From contig NZ_PYWB01000001.1 of assembly GCF_003056345.1 (NCBI RefSeq), positions 310,001 to 374,000 of the forward strand: DNA of 64,000 bases. Direction: 5' to 3'. Below the pieces are notes generated by a model, which saw nothing but the letters and a program-made list of their open reading frames with translations, searched no databases and was not told the DNA's origin. How positions within the stretch are numbered: position 1 is the stretch's first letter; each line of letters opens with the position of its first letter. The position numbers were made by a program, and so were the translations under genes. This DNA comes from Devosia submarina. Its GTDB lineage: Bacteria; Pseudomonadota; Alphaproteobacteria; Rhizobiales; Devosiaceae. Positions 18,645 to 27,958 of this stretch are shown here, one piece after another.

Positions 18645-19520
18645 TTGCTCGAGCCCATAATCCAGCTCGCTCCCGCCAAGGTCAATCTGGCGCTGCACGT
18701 CGTGCGGCGCCGGGAAGACGGCTATCATGATCTTGAAAGCCTGGTGGTCTTCGCTGACCTCGCCGACGAACTCGAAGCCGTCGCGGCCGAAACCGATTCA
18801 CTCGTCGTAATCGGTCCTTTCGCCAAGAACCTTGGCAGTGGCGAAGGCAATCTCGTGCTGCGCGCCATTGCCGCTTTTCGCGCGCGCTGGCCAGGTGCCG
18901 TTGCCGACGGCCTGGCGCTGCGCCTCACCAAAAACCTGCCCGTAGCGGCCGGCATTGGTGGCGGTTCTGCCGACGCTGCGGCAGCGCTGCGCCTGATGGC
19001 CGGGCTTTCCAGCCACGCCATCCCCTTTGCCGAACTCTCCGATCTTGCTGCGCGCTTGGGTGCCGATGTGCCCGCCTGCCTCGTCTCGGCGCCCTTGCTC
19101 GCGCGGGGTGTGGGCGAACTGCTGTCGGCGCTCCCCGAATTTCCCGCGCTTCACATCGTTCTCGTCAATCCCCTCGTGCCGTTGCCCACGGCTGACGTGT
19201 TCCGGCGCCTGCGCGCCCACGACAACTACCCCTTGCCCGAACTTCCTTCGCCCCTGACACGTCCCGCCCAGCTTGGTATCTGGCTCGCCGAAACCCGCAA
19301 CGATCTCCAGCCCCCGGCCGTCAAGCTGGTCCCCATCATCGGGGACATCGTCGAGCAACTCGCTGCAACCCAGGGCTGCATCCTGGCCCGCATGTCAGGC
19401 TCCGGCGCAACCTGCTTCGGCCTCTTTGGCTCCGAAGGCCAGGCCCACCAGGCGGCTCAGACCCTGCGCGCCACCCATCCCGACCATTGGGTCGCCGCTG
19501 CCCCGCTTTTGGTGCCTTAG
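18645..19520 (+). CDS. ispE: 4-(cytidine 5'-diphospho)-2-C-methyl-D-erythritol kinase
   Basis: A 291-residue GHMP kinase of the MEP isoprenoid pathway, phosphorylating CDP-methylerythritol at the 2-hydroxyl. The N-terminal APAKVNLALHV and the ATP-binding loop PVAAGIGGGSADAAAA near residue 100 are diagnostic, and the C-terminal MSGSGATCFGLF completes the fold. It starts at a TTG two bases after the upstream TPR stop, so it is co-transcribed and probably coupled. Other MEP/isoprenoid genes here are ispH (28941) and the polyprenyl synthase (20555); ispD/F and dxs are elsewhere. Confidence 0.93.
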   Translation: MLEPIIQLAPAKVNLALHVVRRREDGYHDLESLVVFADLADELEAVAAETDSLVVIGPFAKNLGSGEGNLVLRAIAAFRARWPGAVADGLALRLTKNLPVAAGIGGGSADAAAALRLMAGLSSHAIPFAELSDLAARLGADVPACLVSAPLLARGVGELLSALPEFPALHIVLVNPLVPLPTADVFRRLRAHDNYPLPELPSPLTRPAQLGIWLAETRNDLQPPAVKLVPIIGDIVEQLAATQGCILARMSGSGATCFGLFGSEGQAHQAAQTLRATHPDHWVAAAPLLVP

Positions 19521-19552
19521 CGCATCACTTCCACCAGGATGACCCCGAGCAC

Positions 19553-19577
19553 GATGTCATCCCGGACGCCTCGACTA
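19553..19577. repeat. Partial family B repeat
   Basis: GATGTCATCCCGGACGCCTCG matches the first half of the family B elements at 12061 and 45091. It lies in the short gap between ispE and the convergent VOC gene and extends to that gene's stop. Confidence 0.5.
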
Positions 19578-19919
19578 GCCCACCGGCTCCCACAACTCGA
19601 TCGGATTGCCCTCCGGATCGTGGATGCGTGCGAACCGCCCCGTTTGAGGCGTATCCCACTCCGCCCGTGTCTCGACGGCAATGCCCGCCGCCTCAAGCGC
19701 TGCCATCAACTCATCTAGATCATCCACCCGAAAGTTGATCATCCATTGCTTGTCCGCCGGGAAATAATCCGAACTCTCCCTAAACGGCGCAAACACGGTC
19801 ATCCCTGCCCCCTGCTGCCAGAAGCCCGGCACCCCAAGGTGGCGCTCATACCATTGCGCAAGCGCCTCATTGTCCCGCGCTCGGAAAAATACGCCACCGA
19901 TCCCGATTGCCTTCGCCAT
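19575..19919 (-). CDS. VOC/glyoxalase-family protein
   Basis: A 114-residue single vicinal-oxygen-chelate module: paired beta-alpha-beta units with FFRARDNEALAQWY at the start and a C-terminal DPEGNPIELWEP. Single-module VOC proteins include metal-dependent glyoxalases, dioxygenases and antibiotic-binding proteins; the substrate here cannot be read. The ATG has GGGAGG about eight bases upstream. It is convergent with ispE. Confidence 0.82.
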   Translation of the reverse strand: MAKAIGIGGVFFRARDNEALAQWYERHLGVPGFWQQGAGMTVFAPFRESSDYFPADKQWMINFRVDDLDELMAALEAAGIAVETRAEWDTPQTGRFARIHDPEGNPIELWEPVG

Positions 19920-20079
19920 CCCCAGATCCTCCCGTGCCGATCAAACAATCTTCGCTTCCCGAGCACAATGCTTCGGATGGGTTTGGCAGACGCAAGGGCA
20001 TGTGATGCACGACGCTGTGACGAGCTAGATCGGCAACCGGACACCTTCCGCCCCGTTTCCCCATATTGGGAGGTTTGTC

Positions 20080-20484
20080 ATGACACAGGACAGCTTGCCG
20101 GCCAGTTCAAAAGAACAATCAACCGCTTCGGCCCGAAGCTCGCAACACCTGCCTGACGGGATGTACAATGTTGTTTTCCGCGTACAAGGACGGCAAGCAT
20201 CGGGCGTCGTCGTGATCCACGGCTACAAATTCGCCGGCGGTGACAGCGGAATGGCCTATTACGGCAATTTCACTGAAACCGGCTCCATTCTCCACGCTCA
20301 TGTCACCACGCTGAGACACACCGAGACGGGAGGCATTGCGCTGCTTGGCGCAGACAATCTCGATTTCTCCGCCGAAGGACAACCAACACCGAACGGCGCC
20401 TATTTCACTGGCACCGCGCGACCAATAGGTCATAGATTCGAGATCACGCTGGCGAAACTGGCGACACCCGGCTTTTCGGTTTAG
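20080..20484 (+). CDS. GrlR-like regulatory domain protein
   Basis: A 134-residue protein with a short polar N-terminus followed by a beta-rich domain resembling the GrlR family (DGMYNVVFRVQG...GVVVIHG near 27-50 and GGDSGMAYYGNF). GrlR is known as a negative regulator of a type III secretion system in pathogenic E. coli; related small proteins occur in bacteria with no such system. There is no type III secretion gene here, so the role is open. GGGAGG lies before the ATG. It is convergent with the polyprenyl synthase gene, separated by a family C repeat. Confidence 0.6.
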   Translation: MTQDSLPASSKEQSTASARSSQHLPDGMYNVVFRVQGRQASGVVVIHGYKFAGGDSGMAYYGNFTETGSILHAHVTTLRHTETGGIALLGADNLDFSAEGQPTPNGAYFTGTARPIGHRFEITLAKLATPGFSV

Positions 20485-20496
20485 CGCTCCCAAAAA

Positions 20497-20527
20497 GCCT
20501 CATGGTGAGCTTGTCGAACCACGAGGC
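20497..20527. repeat. Family C palindromic repeat
   Basis: GCCTCATGGT - GAGCTTGTCGA - ACCACGAGGC, between the convergent GrlR-like and polyprenyl synthase genes. It is followed by GCGAGTGGAG, as in the copies at 45184 and 57476. Confidence 0.85.
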
Positions 20528-20554
20528 CAAGCGAGTGGAGCCCCTGGCCTCAAA

Positions 20555-21568
20555 TCAATACGCCCGAGCCACGCTGTGCTCGACCACATCGACCAGCAGC
20601 GCCCGCATTTCGCTCTCGGGCAAAACGCTTAGCGCTTGTTGTGCTGCCCGGGCATGGGCCTGGGCCTGCTGCAGCGTGCGATCGAGCGTATTGTAGCGCT
20701 CCATCACACCGACCACCGCCCGCACCTGCGCATCGGTGGCATCGGCCTTGCCGAGTGCGCTCGATATCGTCTCGCGCTCGGCTTCTGTGCCTTCCGCCAG
20801 CGCCAGGATCACTGGCAGGGTCATCTTGCCCTCGCGCAGATCATCGCCGACATTCTTTCCCAGCGTGCCCGACTGCCCGCCATAGTCGAGCGCATCGTCA
20901 ACCAGCTGGAAGGCATTGCCCAGTTCGAGCCCATAGGTCGCCAGCGCCTTGCGCCCGATTTCGTCCGCACCGCCGGACATCGCGCCCACTTCGCAGGCGG
21001 CCTGGAACAGGACGGCTGTCTTGGCGCGGATCACTTCGGCATAATCCTCCGGCGTCGTGGTCAAATCACCGGTCTTGGCCAGCTGGAACACTTCGCCTTC
21101 GGCCATCACGGCCGATGCCGAGGACAGGACACCCAGCGACGCAAGATCGCCTGTTTCCACCATCATCATGAAGGCCTGGCCCAGAAGGAAATCCCCCACC
21201 AGGATGGATGCCTTGTTGCCCCACACCATGCGTGCCGCAGGCTTGCCGCGCCGCATGTCGCTTTCATCGACCACATCATCGTGCAGCAGCGTCGCGTTGT
21301 GCATGAATTCAACGGCGGCCGCGAAATTGATCGCGCTGCCATTGCCCTTGCCGAACAAGGTGGCTGCAGCCACCGTCAGCATTGGGCGCAAGCGCTTGCC
21401 GCCGCTCTCGATCAGATAGCGGGCGAGCTCGGGCACCATGTCGACATGCGAATCGGCGCGCGACAGAATCAGCGCATTGACCTTGGACATGTCAAAGGCC
21501 GTTGCCTGGAGCAGCCGGTCGATCGGGTTCGCCGCTGGCGTTTCTTGTATTTGCGTCAGAACTGACAC
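20555..21568 (-). CDS. ispB: All-trans polyprenyl diphosphate synthase (octaprenyl/decaprenyl type)
   Basis: A 337-residue E-type prenyltransferase that lengthens farnesyl diphosphate to the ubiquinone side chain. The first Asp-rich motif is DDVVDESD (LLHDDVVDE) and the second is VDDALDYGG, both expected for long-chain synthases; GGKRLRP binds diphosphate. I place the start at the GTG at 21568, with AGGACGG upstream; the frame continues to an ATG at 21643 but would crowd the divergent gene. Side-chain length (C40 or C50) cannot be told from sequence. Confidence 0.9.
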   Translation of the reverse strand: MSVLTQIQETPAANPIDRLLQATAFDMSKVNALILSRADSHVDMVPELARYLIESGGKRLRPMLTVAAATLFGKGNGSAINFAAAVEFMHNATLLHDDVVDESDMRRGKPAARMVWGNKASILVGDFLLGQAFMMMVETGDLASLGVLSSASAVMAEGEVFQLAKTGDLTTTPEDYAEVIRAKTAVLFQAACEVGAMSGGADEIGRKALATYGLELGNAFQLVDDALDYGGQSGTLGKNVGDDLREGKMTLPVILALAEGTEAERETISSALGKADATDAQVRAVVGVMERYNTLDRTLQQAQAHARAAQQALSVLPESEMRALLVDVVEHSVARAY

Positions 21569-21663
21569 CAAACCATCCGTCCTCGTTTGCCACCCGGCAA
21601 ATCTGGTTGAGCCCGCCGCACCTGCGCATGTAAGGTCAAGCAAAACCGGCCTTTTCGGGTGCG

Positions 21664-22449
21664 ATGTCCCTAGACCAGCCAGACAGCTTTGTAAAACACC
21701 AAACCGTAACGCGCGATGCCTTTTTGGGCGGCAGGCTCACTGTGTCGCAGCCCCGCCACGGTTTCCGCGCCGGCCTCGACAGCGTTCTGCTGGGCGCATC
21801 GGTAGGCCCATCGGCCCGGCGCCTGCTCGACCTGGGCGCTGGCGTCGGCACGGCAAGCCTCGTCGCCCTTCGCCTCAATCCCGATCTCCAAGCCACATTG
21901 GCAGAGCGCGACCCAGACATGGTCGCCCTCGCGCAGGGCAATCTTGCCAACAACAACCTCCTTGATCGTGCCTCCGCCATTGCTGTCGATGTCACCGCCA
22001 GGGGCGCCGAACGCCTTGCGGCAGGGCTTGCGGAAAACGCGTTCGACACGATCATTGCCAATCCTCCGTTTTTCGACGGGTCCGCTGGCACCCATGCTGC
22101 CGATCCGAGCCGGGCAGGGGCCCGCCATATGGATGCGGCAGCACTCGACCTCTGGGTCAAAAGCGCAGCCACATCCGCTGCGGCCGGCGCCCAGATCATC
22201 TTTATCTTCCCAGCAAGCGAGTTGCCTTCCCTTCTCGCCAGTTTCGACCAGCGCTTTGGCGCCATCACCATCCTCCCGCTTGCGCCACGCCCCGACGCCC
22301 CCGCGACCCGCATGCTGATCCGCGCCCGCAAGGGTTCGCGTGCGCCGCTGTCCCTGCTGCACACCCGCGCCCTGCATGAGGCCGATGGCCGCGCCTTCGC
22401 CCCGGCGTTCGACGCAATCTTTCGTGGAGAACAAGGGCTTGTCTGGTAA
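21664..22449 (+). CDS. TrmN6-like class I SAM methyltransferase
   Basis: A 261-residue methyltransferase. The SAM-binding motif LDLGAGVGTAS lies near residue 57 and the catalytic NPPFF near 131, the N6-adenine signature of the TrmN6/YfiC set that modifies A37 of tRNA1(Val). It is divergent from the polyprenyl synthase and upstream of sohB, an arrangement seen across Rhizobiales. The tRNA target is inferred from family similarity. Confidence 0.82.
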   Translation: MSLDQPDSFVKHQTVTRDAFLGGRLTVSQPRHGFRAGLDSVLLGASVGPSARRLLDLGAGVGTASLVALRLNPDLQATLAERDPDMVALAQGNLANNNLLDRASAIAVDVTARGAERLAAGLAENAFDTIIANPPFFDGSAGTHAADPSRAGARHMDAAALDLWVKSAATSAAAGAQIIFIFPASELPSLLASFDQRFGAITILPLAPRPDAPATRMLIRARKGSRAPLSLLHTRALHEADGRAFAPAFDAIFRGEQGLVW

Positions 22450-22498
22450 TCACCGGCCTTAGCCCCTAAATCTTGCGCGCATGGGAGAACATCGACAC

Positions 22499-23344
22499 AT
22501 GGCCGAATTGACCAATGGGCGCCGCAACTGGCTGCAGCGCTTCCTGCGCCAGGGCAAGACCACCATTCCCGTTGTGCGCCTACATGGCGTGATTGCCGCC
22601 GAACAGCGTCAGGGTCGGCTCAATATCGCCACGGTCAATCCGCTGCTCGAGCGCGCCTTCGCCATCAAGTCGGCCCCGGCCGTCGCCATCATCGTCAACT
22701 CCCCCGGCGGCTCCCCCGTCCAGAGCCGCCTCATCGGCAAGCGCATCCGCGACCTCGCCGACCAGCATGGCAAGCCGGTTCTCGTCTTCGTGGAAGACGC
22801 CGCAGCCTCTGGCGGCTATTTCATCGCCATCGCCGGCGACGAAATCATTGTCGATCCATCCTCAATCGTGGGCTCCATCGGCGTCATCATGGCCGGCTTC
22901 GGCTTTGTCGGTGCGCTCGACAAGCTCGGCATAGAACGCCGCGTCCACACCGCCGGCAACAACAAGTCCACGCTCGATCCCTTCCTCCCCGAAAAGCAGA
23001 GCGATATCGACCGCATCAAGCAGTTTGAACTCGACATCCACCAGGTCTTCATCGACGCGGTGAAGTCGCGCCGCGGCAGCAAGCTCAAGGCTCCCGACGA
23101 GCAGCTCTTTACCGGCGAATGGTGGACCGGCAGTCGCGGGGTGGAACTGGGCCTTGTCGACGCGCTCGGCGACATACACGAGGTCCTCCAAACCCGCTAC
23201 GGCAAGGACCTCAACCTCAAGATCATCGCCCCCAAGCGCCCCTTCTTCGGCATTCCGCGCTTGGGCTTCTCTGCCCAGACATTCGCCACCGACGTCTCCG
23301 CCACTCTTGAAGATCGTGCCCTCTGGGCTCGCCTGGGGCTCTAA
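22499..23344 (+). CDS. S49-family signal-peptide peptidase-like serine protease (SohB/SppA)
   Basis: A 281-residue protease. The nucleophilic Ser is in EDAAASGGYF, and the general-base Lys is probably the one in AGNNKSTLD, about 50 residues later, as in SppA-type Ser/Lys dyads. NSPGGSP is the substrate-loop motif. The start at 22499 is preferred over the ATG at 22481 because GGGAGA lies ten bases before it. There is no clear N-terminal membrane helix, unlike E. coli SohB, so it may be cytoplasmic or peripheral. It is followed after three bases by a small membrane protein gene and then glyQ. Confidence 0.87.
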   Translation: MAELTNGRRNWLQRFLRQGKTTIPVVRLHGVIAAEQRQGRLNIATVNPLLERAFAIKSAPAVAIIVNSPGGSPVQSRLIGKRIRDLADQHGKPVLVFVEDAAASGGYFIAIAGDEIIVDPSSIVGSIGVIMAGFGFVGALDKLGIERRVHTAGNNKSTLDPFLPEKQSDIDRIKQFELDIHQVFIDAVKSRRGSKLKAPDEQLFTGEWWTGSRGVELGLVDALGDIHEVLQTRYGKDLNLKIIAPKRPFFGIPRLGFSAQTFATDVSATLEDRALWARLGL

Positions 23345-23347
23345 GCC

Positions 23348-23572
23348 ATGCTCTTGCGCATCATCATCATCCTGGCGCTGGCCGCGATCATTATCCTGGG
23401 CATCCGCCGGATCTACATGGATTGGACCGGCAAGTTCAAAGCCGATGAACAGGAAGCTCGACGCTTGCGCCGTGAGCGTGACCTGCGCGAGCGTGACCAG
23501 CCCGGCGTCATCGATCTTACCCGCGACAAGGACGGCACCTTCCGCCCAGGCGATCGCGACAAGCGCAGTTGA
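23348..23572 (+). CDS. Small single-pass membrane protein
   Basis: A 74-residue protein whose first 20 residues are a hydrophobic membrane helix (RIIIILALAAIIIL), followed by a highly charged Arg/Glu/Asp-rich tail. It starts three bases after the sohB stop and is clearly part of the same transcript as sohB and glyQ. No catalytic motif is visible. The function is unknown; the tight placement suggests a link to the adjacent protease. Confidence 0.7.
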   Translation: MLLRIIIILALAAIIILGIRRIYMDWTGKFKADEQEARRLRRERDLRERDQPGVIDLTRDKDGTFRPGDRDKRS

Positions 23573-23624
23573 CCCAGTGAAGCGCTCAAACTAGAGCTTT
23601 GTCCCGCAATCTAGGGACTGCCAC

Positions 23625-24548
23625 ATGACCAATCGCCCGCCCCATCTGGACCCGAAGAACTCGTTCCAGGGCCTCATCCTGACGCTGCAGAATTTCTGGG
23701 CGGCGCAAGGTTGTGTGATCCTGCAGCCCTATGACATGCAGATGGGTGCCGGCACGTTCCACACGGCGACCACCTTGCGCGCCCTGGGCCCGCGCCCGTG
23801 GAAGGCTGCCTATGTGCAGCCCTCCCGCCGACCCAAGGATGGCCGCTATGGCGAAAACCCCAATCGACTTCAGCACTACTACCAGTTCCAGGTGATCCTG
23901 AAGCCATCCCCGCCCAACATTCAGGACCTATACCTGCAGTCGCTCGCCGAGATCGGCCTCGATTCCGCGCTCCATGACATCCGCTTCGTGGAAGACGATT
24001 GGGAAAGTCCGACGCTAGGCGCCTGGGGCCTGGGCTGGGAATGCTGGTGCGACGGCATGGAAGTGTCCCAGTTCACCTACTTCCAGCAGGTTGCGGGCTT
24101 TGAATGCTCGCCCGTTCCCGGCGAGATCACCTACGGGCTTGAACGCCTCGCCATGTATGTGCAGGGCGTGGAAAACGTCTACGACCTCAACTTCAACGGC
24201 GGCACGGGCGACGATCGCGTCTCCTATGGCGATGTGTTCCTCCAGAACGAGCAGGAATCATCGAAATACAATTTCGAGGTCGCCAACACCGAAGTTCTCT
24301 TCCGCCACTTTGCCGACGCCGAGAACGAGTGCCGCGCGATCCTGGAAAAGAGCGCCGAAGGCAATCGCCACACCATGGCCATCCCTGCCTATGAGCAGGT
24401 GATCAAAGCCTCGCACAACTTCAACCTCCTTGACGCCCGCGGTGCCATCTCAGTCACCGAGCGACAAAGCTACATCCTGCGCATCCGCGAACTCGCCAAA
24501 TCTTGTGGCGAAGCGTGGCTCCAAACCGAAGGCGGCAGCGCCGCTTAG
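23625..24548 (+). CDS. glyQ: Glycyl-tRNA synthetase alpha subunit
   Basis: A 307-residue catalytic subunit of the bacterial alpha2-beta2 glycyl-tRNA synthetase, which charges tRNA-Gly. Characteristic segments are [14 protein letters not shown] near the N-terminus, [17 protein letters not shown] and a [18 protein letters not shown] core. Length is typical. glyS follows 33 bases later. Confidence 0.97.
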   Translation: MTNRPPHLDPKNSFQGLILTLQNFWAAQGCVILQPYDMQMGAGTFHTATTLRALGPRPWKAAYVQPSRRPKDGRYGENPNRLQHYYQFQVILKPSPPNIQDLYLQSLAEIGLDSALHDIRFVEDDWESPTLGAWGLGWECWCDGMEVSQFTYFQQVAGFECSPVPGEITYGLERLAMYVQGVENVYDLNFNGGTGDDRVSYGDVFLQNEQESSKYNFEVANTEVLFRHFADAENECRAILEKSAEGNRHTMAIPAYEQVIKASHNFNLLDARGAISVTERQSYILRIRELAKSCGEAWLQTEGGSAA

Positions 24549-24581
24549 CTCCCGCGCCCCTCAAGAAACACGGTACAAGCC

Positions 24582-26606
24582 ATGCCCGAACTGCTGCTCG
24601 AACTCTTCTCCGAGGAAATCCCCGCCCGTTTCCAGCGCCGCGCCGCCGAAGACCTGCGCAAGGCCGTTACCAATGCCTTGGTGGATGCTGGCCTTGTCTA
24701 TGAAGGCGCCAAGGCCTTCGCGACGCCCCGCCGCCTGGCCCTCACCGTCACAGGTCTGCCGGTCCGCTCGCCCGACACGCGCGAAGAAAAGAAGGGCCCC
24801 AAGGTCGGCGCACCCCAGCCTGCCATCGACGGCTTCCTGCGCGCTGCAGGCCTTCAATCCATTGATCAGGCCCAGGTGCAGTCCGATCCCAAGAAGGGCG
24901 ATTTCTACCTGGCCCAGATCAACAAGCCTGGTGCCGACGCCATCGCGCTCCTCTCGGCCATCCTGCCCAAGGTCCTGACCGATTTCCCCTGGGCCAAGTC
25001 CATGCGCTGGGGCACCGGCAGCTTCAACTGGGTGCGCCCCCTGCGCGCCATCACCGCAACCTTTGGCAGCGAAACCGAAGACCCGGTGGTGATCCCCTTC
25101 ACCGCCAACGACGTCCAATCCGGCCAAACCACCTTCGGCCACCGCTTCCTTGCGCCGCAAGCCATCCCGGTCCGGCGCTTCGATGATTATGTGACCGCGC
25201 TGGAACGCGCCAAGGTCGTCCTCGACATCGATCGCCGCAAGGACATCATCCGCTCCGAAGCTGAACACCTCGCCTTTGCCCAAGGGTTGAGCCTCATCAA
25301 CGACGAAGGCCTGCTCGAAGAAGTCGCCGGCCTTGTCGAATGGCCCGTGGTCATGATGGGCACCTTTGATCCCGATTTCCTCAAGCTTCCCGAGGAGGTC
25401 ATCATTGCCACCATCCGAGCCAACCAGAAATGCTTCTGCCTGCGCGACAAATCCGGCAAGCTCGCCCCCAATTTCATCATCACCGCCAACACGGTCGCCA
25501 CCGATGGTGGCGCCATCATCACCGCCGGCAATGAGCGCGTTATCCGCGCCCGGCTCAGCGATGCTGCCTTCTTCTACAACGGCGATCTGGCGACGCCGCT
25601 CGAACATTCCATCCCCAAGCTCGAGGACAGCATTTTCCACGCCAAGCTCGGCACCCAGTTTGCTCGTGTGGAGCGCCTTGTGAAGCTTGCCGGCGAAATC
25701 GCCCCGCAAGTGGGCGCTGATCCAGAACGTGCCAAGCGCGCCGCCATGCTCGCCAAGGCCGATCTTTCCACCGGCATGGTGGGTGAATTCCCCGAGCTGC
25801 AGGGACTCATGGGCCGCTACTACGCATCCGCGCAGGGCGAACCCGCCGACATCTCAACGGCCATCGAGATGCATTATAAGCCGCTCGGCCCAACCGATCA
25901 GGTGCCGACCGAACCCACCTCCATCGCTGTCGCGCTAGCGGACAAGCTCGATCTGCTCACCGGCTTCTGGGCTATCGATGAAAAGCCGACAGGTTCGCGC
26001 GATCCCTTTGCGCTTCGCCGCGCAGCGCTGGGTGTCATCCGCATCATCACCGAGAATGGTCTGCGCTTCCCGCTCCAGGTCGAGCCGGACCTCCTGTCCT
26101 TCTTCCACGATCGCCTGAAAGTCTCGCTGCGCGATGCCGGCGCCCGTCACGACCTCGTCGATGCGGTCCTCTCCTCCGACAGCACTGACATTCTCCAGAT
26201 CACCCAGCGTGCTGAGGCCCTCTCGACGCTCCTGTCGTCCGCCGATGGGCAGAACCTCCTCGCCGGCTACAAGCGTGCCGCCAACATCCTCGCCGCCGAA
26301 GAAAAGAAGGACGGCAAAAACTATCGAGGCACTGTCGACCAAGGCCTTTTGCAGGGCAGCGAAGAAACCGCCTTGGCCTTTGCTGTCGATGCGGTCAACG
26401 CCGCCGTCGCCAGCCATGTTGCGGCCGACGACTACAAGGGCGCCATGGCCGAACTCGCCACCCTGCGTGCCCCAGTCGACGCCTTCTTTGAAGCCGTCCT
26501 TGTCAACGACAGCAATCCCGACGTCCGCGCCAACCGCCTTAACCTGCTGGCGCGCTTGCGCAACACCATGCATCTGGTTGCCGACTTCAGCAAGATAGCT
26601 GGCTAA
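24582..26606 (+). CDS. glyS: Glycyl-tRNA synthetase beta subunit
   Basis: A 674-residue beta subunit that binds tRNA and completes the GlyQ/GlyS enzyme. The N-terminus [16 protein letters not shown] is diagnostic, and SKSMRWG-like and HRFLAP segments follow, with an anticodon-binding DALR-like C-terminus. Start and length are as in other alphaproteobacteria. A hairpin just downstream may mark the operon end. Confidence 0.97.
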   Translation: MPELLLELFSEEIPARFQRRAAEDLRKAVTNALVDAGLVYEGAKAFATPRRLALTVTGLPVRSPDTREEKKGPKVGAPQPAIDGFLRAAGLQSIDQAQVQSDPKKGDFYLAQINKPGADAIALLSAILPKVLTDFPWAKSMRWGTGSFNWVRPLRAITATFGSETEDPVVIPFTANDVQSGQTTFGHRFLAPQAIPVRRFDDYVTALERAKVVLDIDRRKDIIRSEAEHLAFAQGLSLINDEGLLEEVAGLVEWPVVMMGTFDPDFLKLPEEVIIATIRANQKCFCLRDKSGKLAPNFIITANTVATDGGAIITAGNERVIRARLSDAAFFYNGDLATPLEHSIPKLEDSIFHAKLGTQFARVERLVKLAGEIAPQVGADPERAKRAAMLAKADLSTGMVGEFPELQGLMGRYYASAQGEPADISTAIEMHYKPLGPTDQVPTEPTSIAVALADKLDLLTGFWAIDEKPTGSRDPFALRRAALGVIRIITENGLRFPLQVEPDLLSFFHDRLKVSLRDAGARHDLVDAVLSSDSTDILQITQRAEALSTLLSSADGQNLLAGYKRAANILAAEEKKDGKNYRGTVDQGLLQGSEETALAFAVDAVNAAVASHVAADDYKGAMAELATLRAPVDAFFEAVLVNDSNPDVRANRLNLLARLRNTMHLVADFSKIAG

Positions 26607-26614
26607 GGAGACGG

Positions 26615-26637
26615 AACCGCGCAGCCTTTGCGCGGTT
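26615..26637 (+). terminator. Hairpin after glyS, possible weak terminator
   Basis: AACCGCGCA / TGCGCGGTT form a perfect 9-bp stem with the loop GCCTT, nine bases after the glyS stop. No T-run follows, so it may only pause transcription or protect the mRNA end. Confidence 0.45.
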
Positions 26638-26639
26638 CA

Positions 26640-26665
26640 CATCCTCACCGGTTCTGGAGAGGATG
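26640..26665 (+). promoter_or_regulatory. Inverted repeat overlapping the DUF808 ribosome-binding site
   Basis: CATCCTC (26640-26646) pairs with GAGGATG (26659-26665), and the second arm includes part of the GGAGAGG that should serve the ATG at 26673. Pairing would hide the ribosome-binding site; a regulatory role is inferred. Confidence 0.35.
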
Positions 26666-26672
26666 AGACCCC

Positions 26673-27653
26673 ATGAGTGTTGGCCTGCTTGCATTGTTTG
26701 ATGACGTGGCGGGTCTCGTCAAAGTAGCCGCCGCTTCCCTGGACGATGTTGCCGGGCAAGCCTCGCGGGCCGGGCTCAAGGCGGCCGGCGCCGTGATCGA
26801 CGATGCCGCCGTCACACCCAATTACGTGCATGGCTTTTCGGCCGACCGTGAACTGCCTATCGTCGGCCGCATCGCCCTGGGCTCCATCAAGAACAAGCTC
26901 CTCTTCCTGCTTCCCGCAGCGCTGCTCCTGAGCCTTTTCGCGCCCTGGCTCATCACGCCTCTGCTGATGATTGGCGGCGCTTATCTTTGCTACGAAGGTG
27001 CCGAAAAGATCTTCCATGCCCTGGCGCCCCACAGCGCCGAAAAGCACGAGGAGATCATCGAGCCCATCGCCGTTGATCCCAAGACGCTCGAAGAACAAAA
27101 AATTGCCGGCGCCATCAAGACTGATTTCATCCTCTCCGCCGAGATCATGACCATCGCGCTCGCCGCCATCGAGGCTCCCAATATCTGGGAACAAGCCCTC
27201 ATCCTGGCTGTGGTGGCCGTCGGCATCACCATCGCCGTTTACGGCGTTGTCGCCCTGATCGTCAAAGGCGACGATGCCGGCCTTTGGCTTGCCAAGCACG
27301 GCCGCACGGGCTTCGGCCGCAGTTTTGGCCGTGGCATCGTCAAGGCCATGCCCAGTGTCATGCGCATCCTCGCCATTGTCGGCACGGCCGCCATGACCTG
27401 GGTCGGCGGCAGCATCGTCGCCCACGGCCTTTACGAATTTGGCGTGGATGCCCCCGAACACATCATCGAAGCGGCCGCCCACTGGGCCGAACACACCTTC
27501 CCCGCCATCGCAGCCTTCGCCGGCTGGCTCGCCACCGCCGCCGTTGACTTCGTCTTCGGCATCCTCCTCGGCGCCCTCCTGATCCCCGTCGCCAGCCACA
27601 TCATCGCCCCAGCCCTGCGCGCCATCAAGCGCCTGCTGCCCAAGCGAGCCTAA
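26673..27653 (+). CDS. DUF808 family inner-membrane protein
   Basis: A 326-residue membrane protein. The start SVGLLALFDDVAGLVKVAAASLDDVAGQA and the following VTPNYVHGF are characteristic of DUF808 (YedI-like) proteins. About five hydrophobic helices follow, with paired helices near residues 80-105 (LLFLLPAALLLSLFAPWLITP) and three more toward the C-terminus. Function is unknown for the family. It lies downstream of glyS and is convergent with rnhA across a repeat-rich gap. Confidence 0.85.
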   Translation: MSVGLLALFDDVAGLVKVAAASLDDVAGQASRAGLKAAGAVIDDAAVTPNYVHGFSADRELPIVGRIALGSIKNKLLFLLPAALLLSLFAPWLITPLLMIGGAYLCYEGAEKIFHALAPHSAEKHEEIIEPIAVDPKTLEEQKIAGAIKTDFILSAEIMTIALAAIEAPNIWEQALILAVVAVGITIAVYGVVALIVKGDDAGLWLAKHGRTGFGRSFGRGIVKAMPSVMRILAIVGTAAMTWVGGSIVAHGLYEFGVDAPEHIIEAAAHWAEHTFPAIAAFAGWLATAAVDFVFGILLGALLIPVASHIIAPALRAIKRLLPKRA

Positions 27654-27721
27654 GGGCAGGGCGCTCTAACCCTCGCCATCAGCTTTCATCCGCCCACCGC
27701 CCGTCACCCCACCCACCGCGC

Positions 27722-27808
27722 GTCACCCTCGGGCTCGACCCGAGGGCCCTTCACTGGCGGAGGGCAGGACAAAGTGCAGTCTCCTCGGGTCAGGCCCGAG
27801 GATGACGA
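27722..27808. repeat. Family A compound palindromic repeat
   Basis: Left arm GTCACCCTCGGGCTCGACCC plus GAGGG; right arm CCTCGGGTCAGGCCCGAGG then ATGACGATC, in inverted orientation, about 50 bases apart. This is one of the cleanest two-arm copies. Confidence 0.85.
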
Positions 27809-27880
27809 TCCGTGCAATTCGATTGTCTGGCTCACCCGAATGCCCAACGAGCTAGGGACCGGTCACAAATCTTGCAGTCG

Positions 27881-27918
27881 ACACCCTCCCCCTTTGCGGG
27901 GAGGGATCAAGGGTGGGG
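27881..27918. repeat. Family D palindromic repeat
   Basis: ACACCCTCCCC - CTTTGC - GGGGAGGGATCAAGGGTGGGG, with CAGTCG just before it, as in the copy at 7236. Confidence 0.75.
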
Positions 27919-27958
27919 GCGGTGAGCCCTGATCTCCCCGCCTAAAGCAGTCGCCCCC

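Larger units (their letters stand above)
27654..27958. other. 305-base convergent gap filled by repeats
   Basis: Between DUF808 and rnhA, both ending here. It holds a family A element (27722-27808) and a family D element (27881-27918), plus C-rich partial repeats around 27690-27720. No gene is seen. Confidence 0.75.

Noticed and set aside
20502..20696. Short frame starting MVSLSNHE
   Set aside because: It begins inside a family C repeat; the same start occurs at other copies, so it is an artefact of the repeat.
24561..25709. A 382-codon frame opposite glyS
   Set aside because: glyS is unambiguous and the antisense product has no family features.
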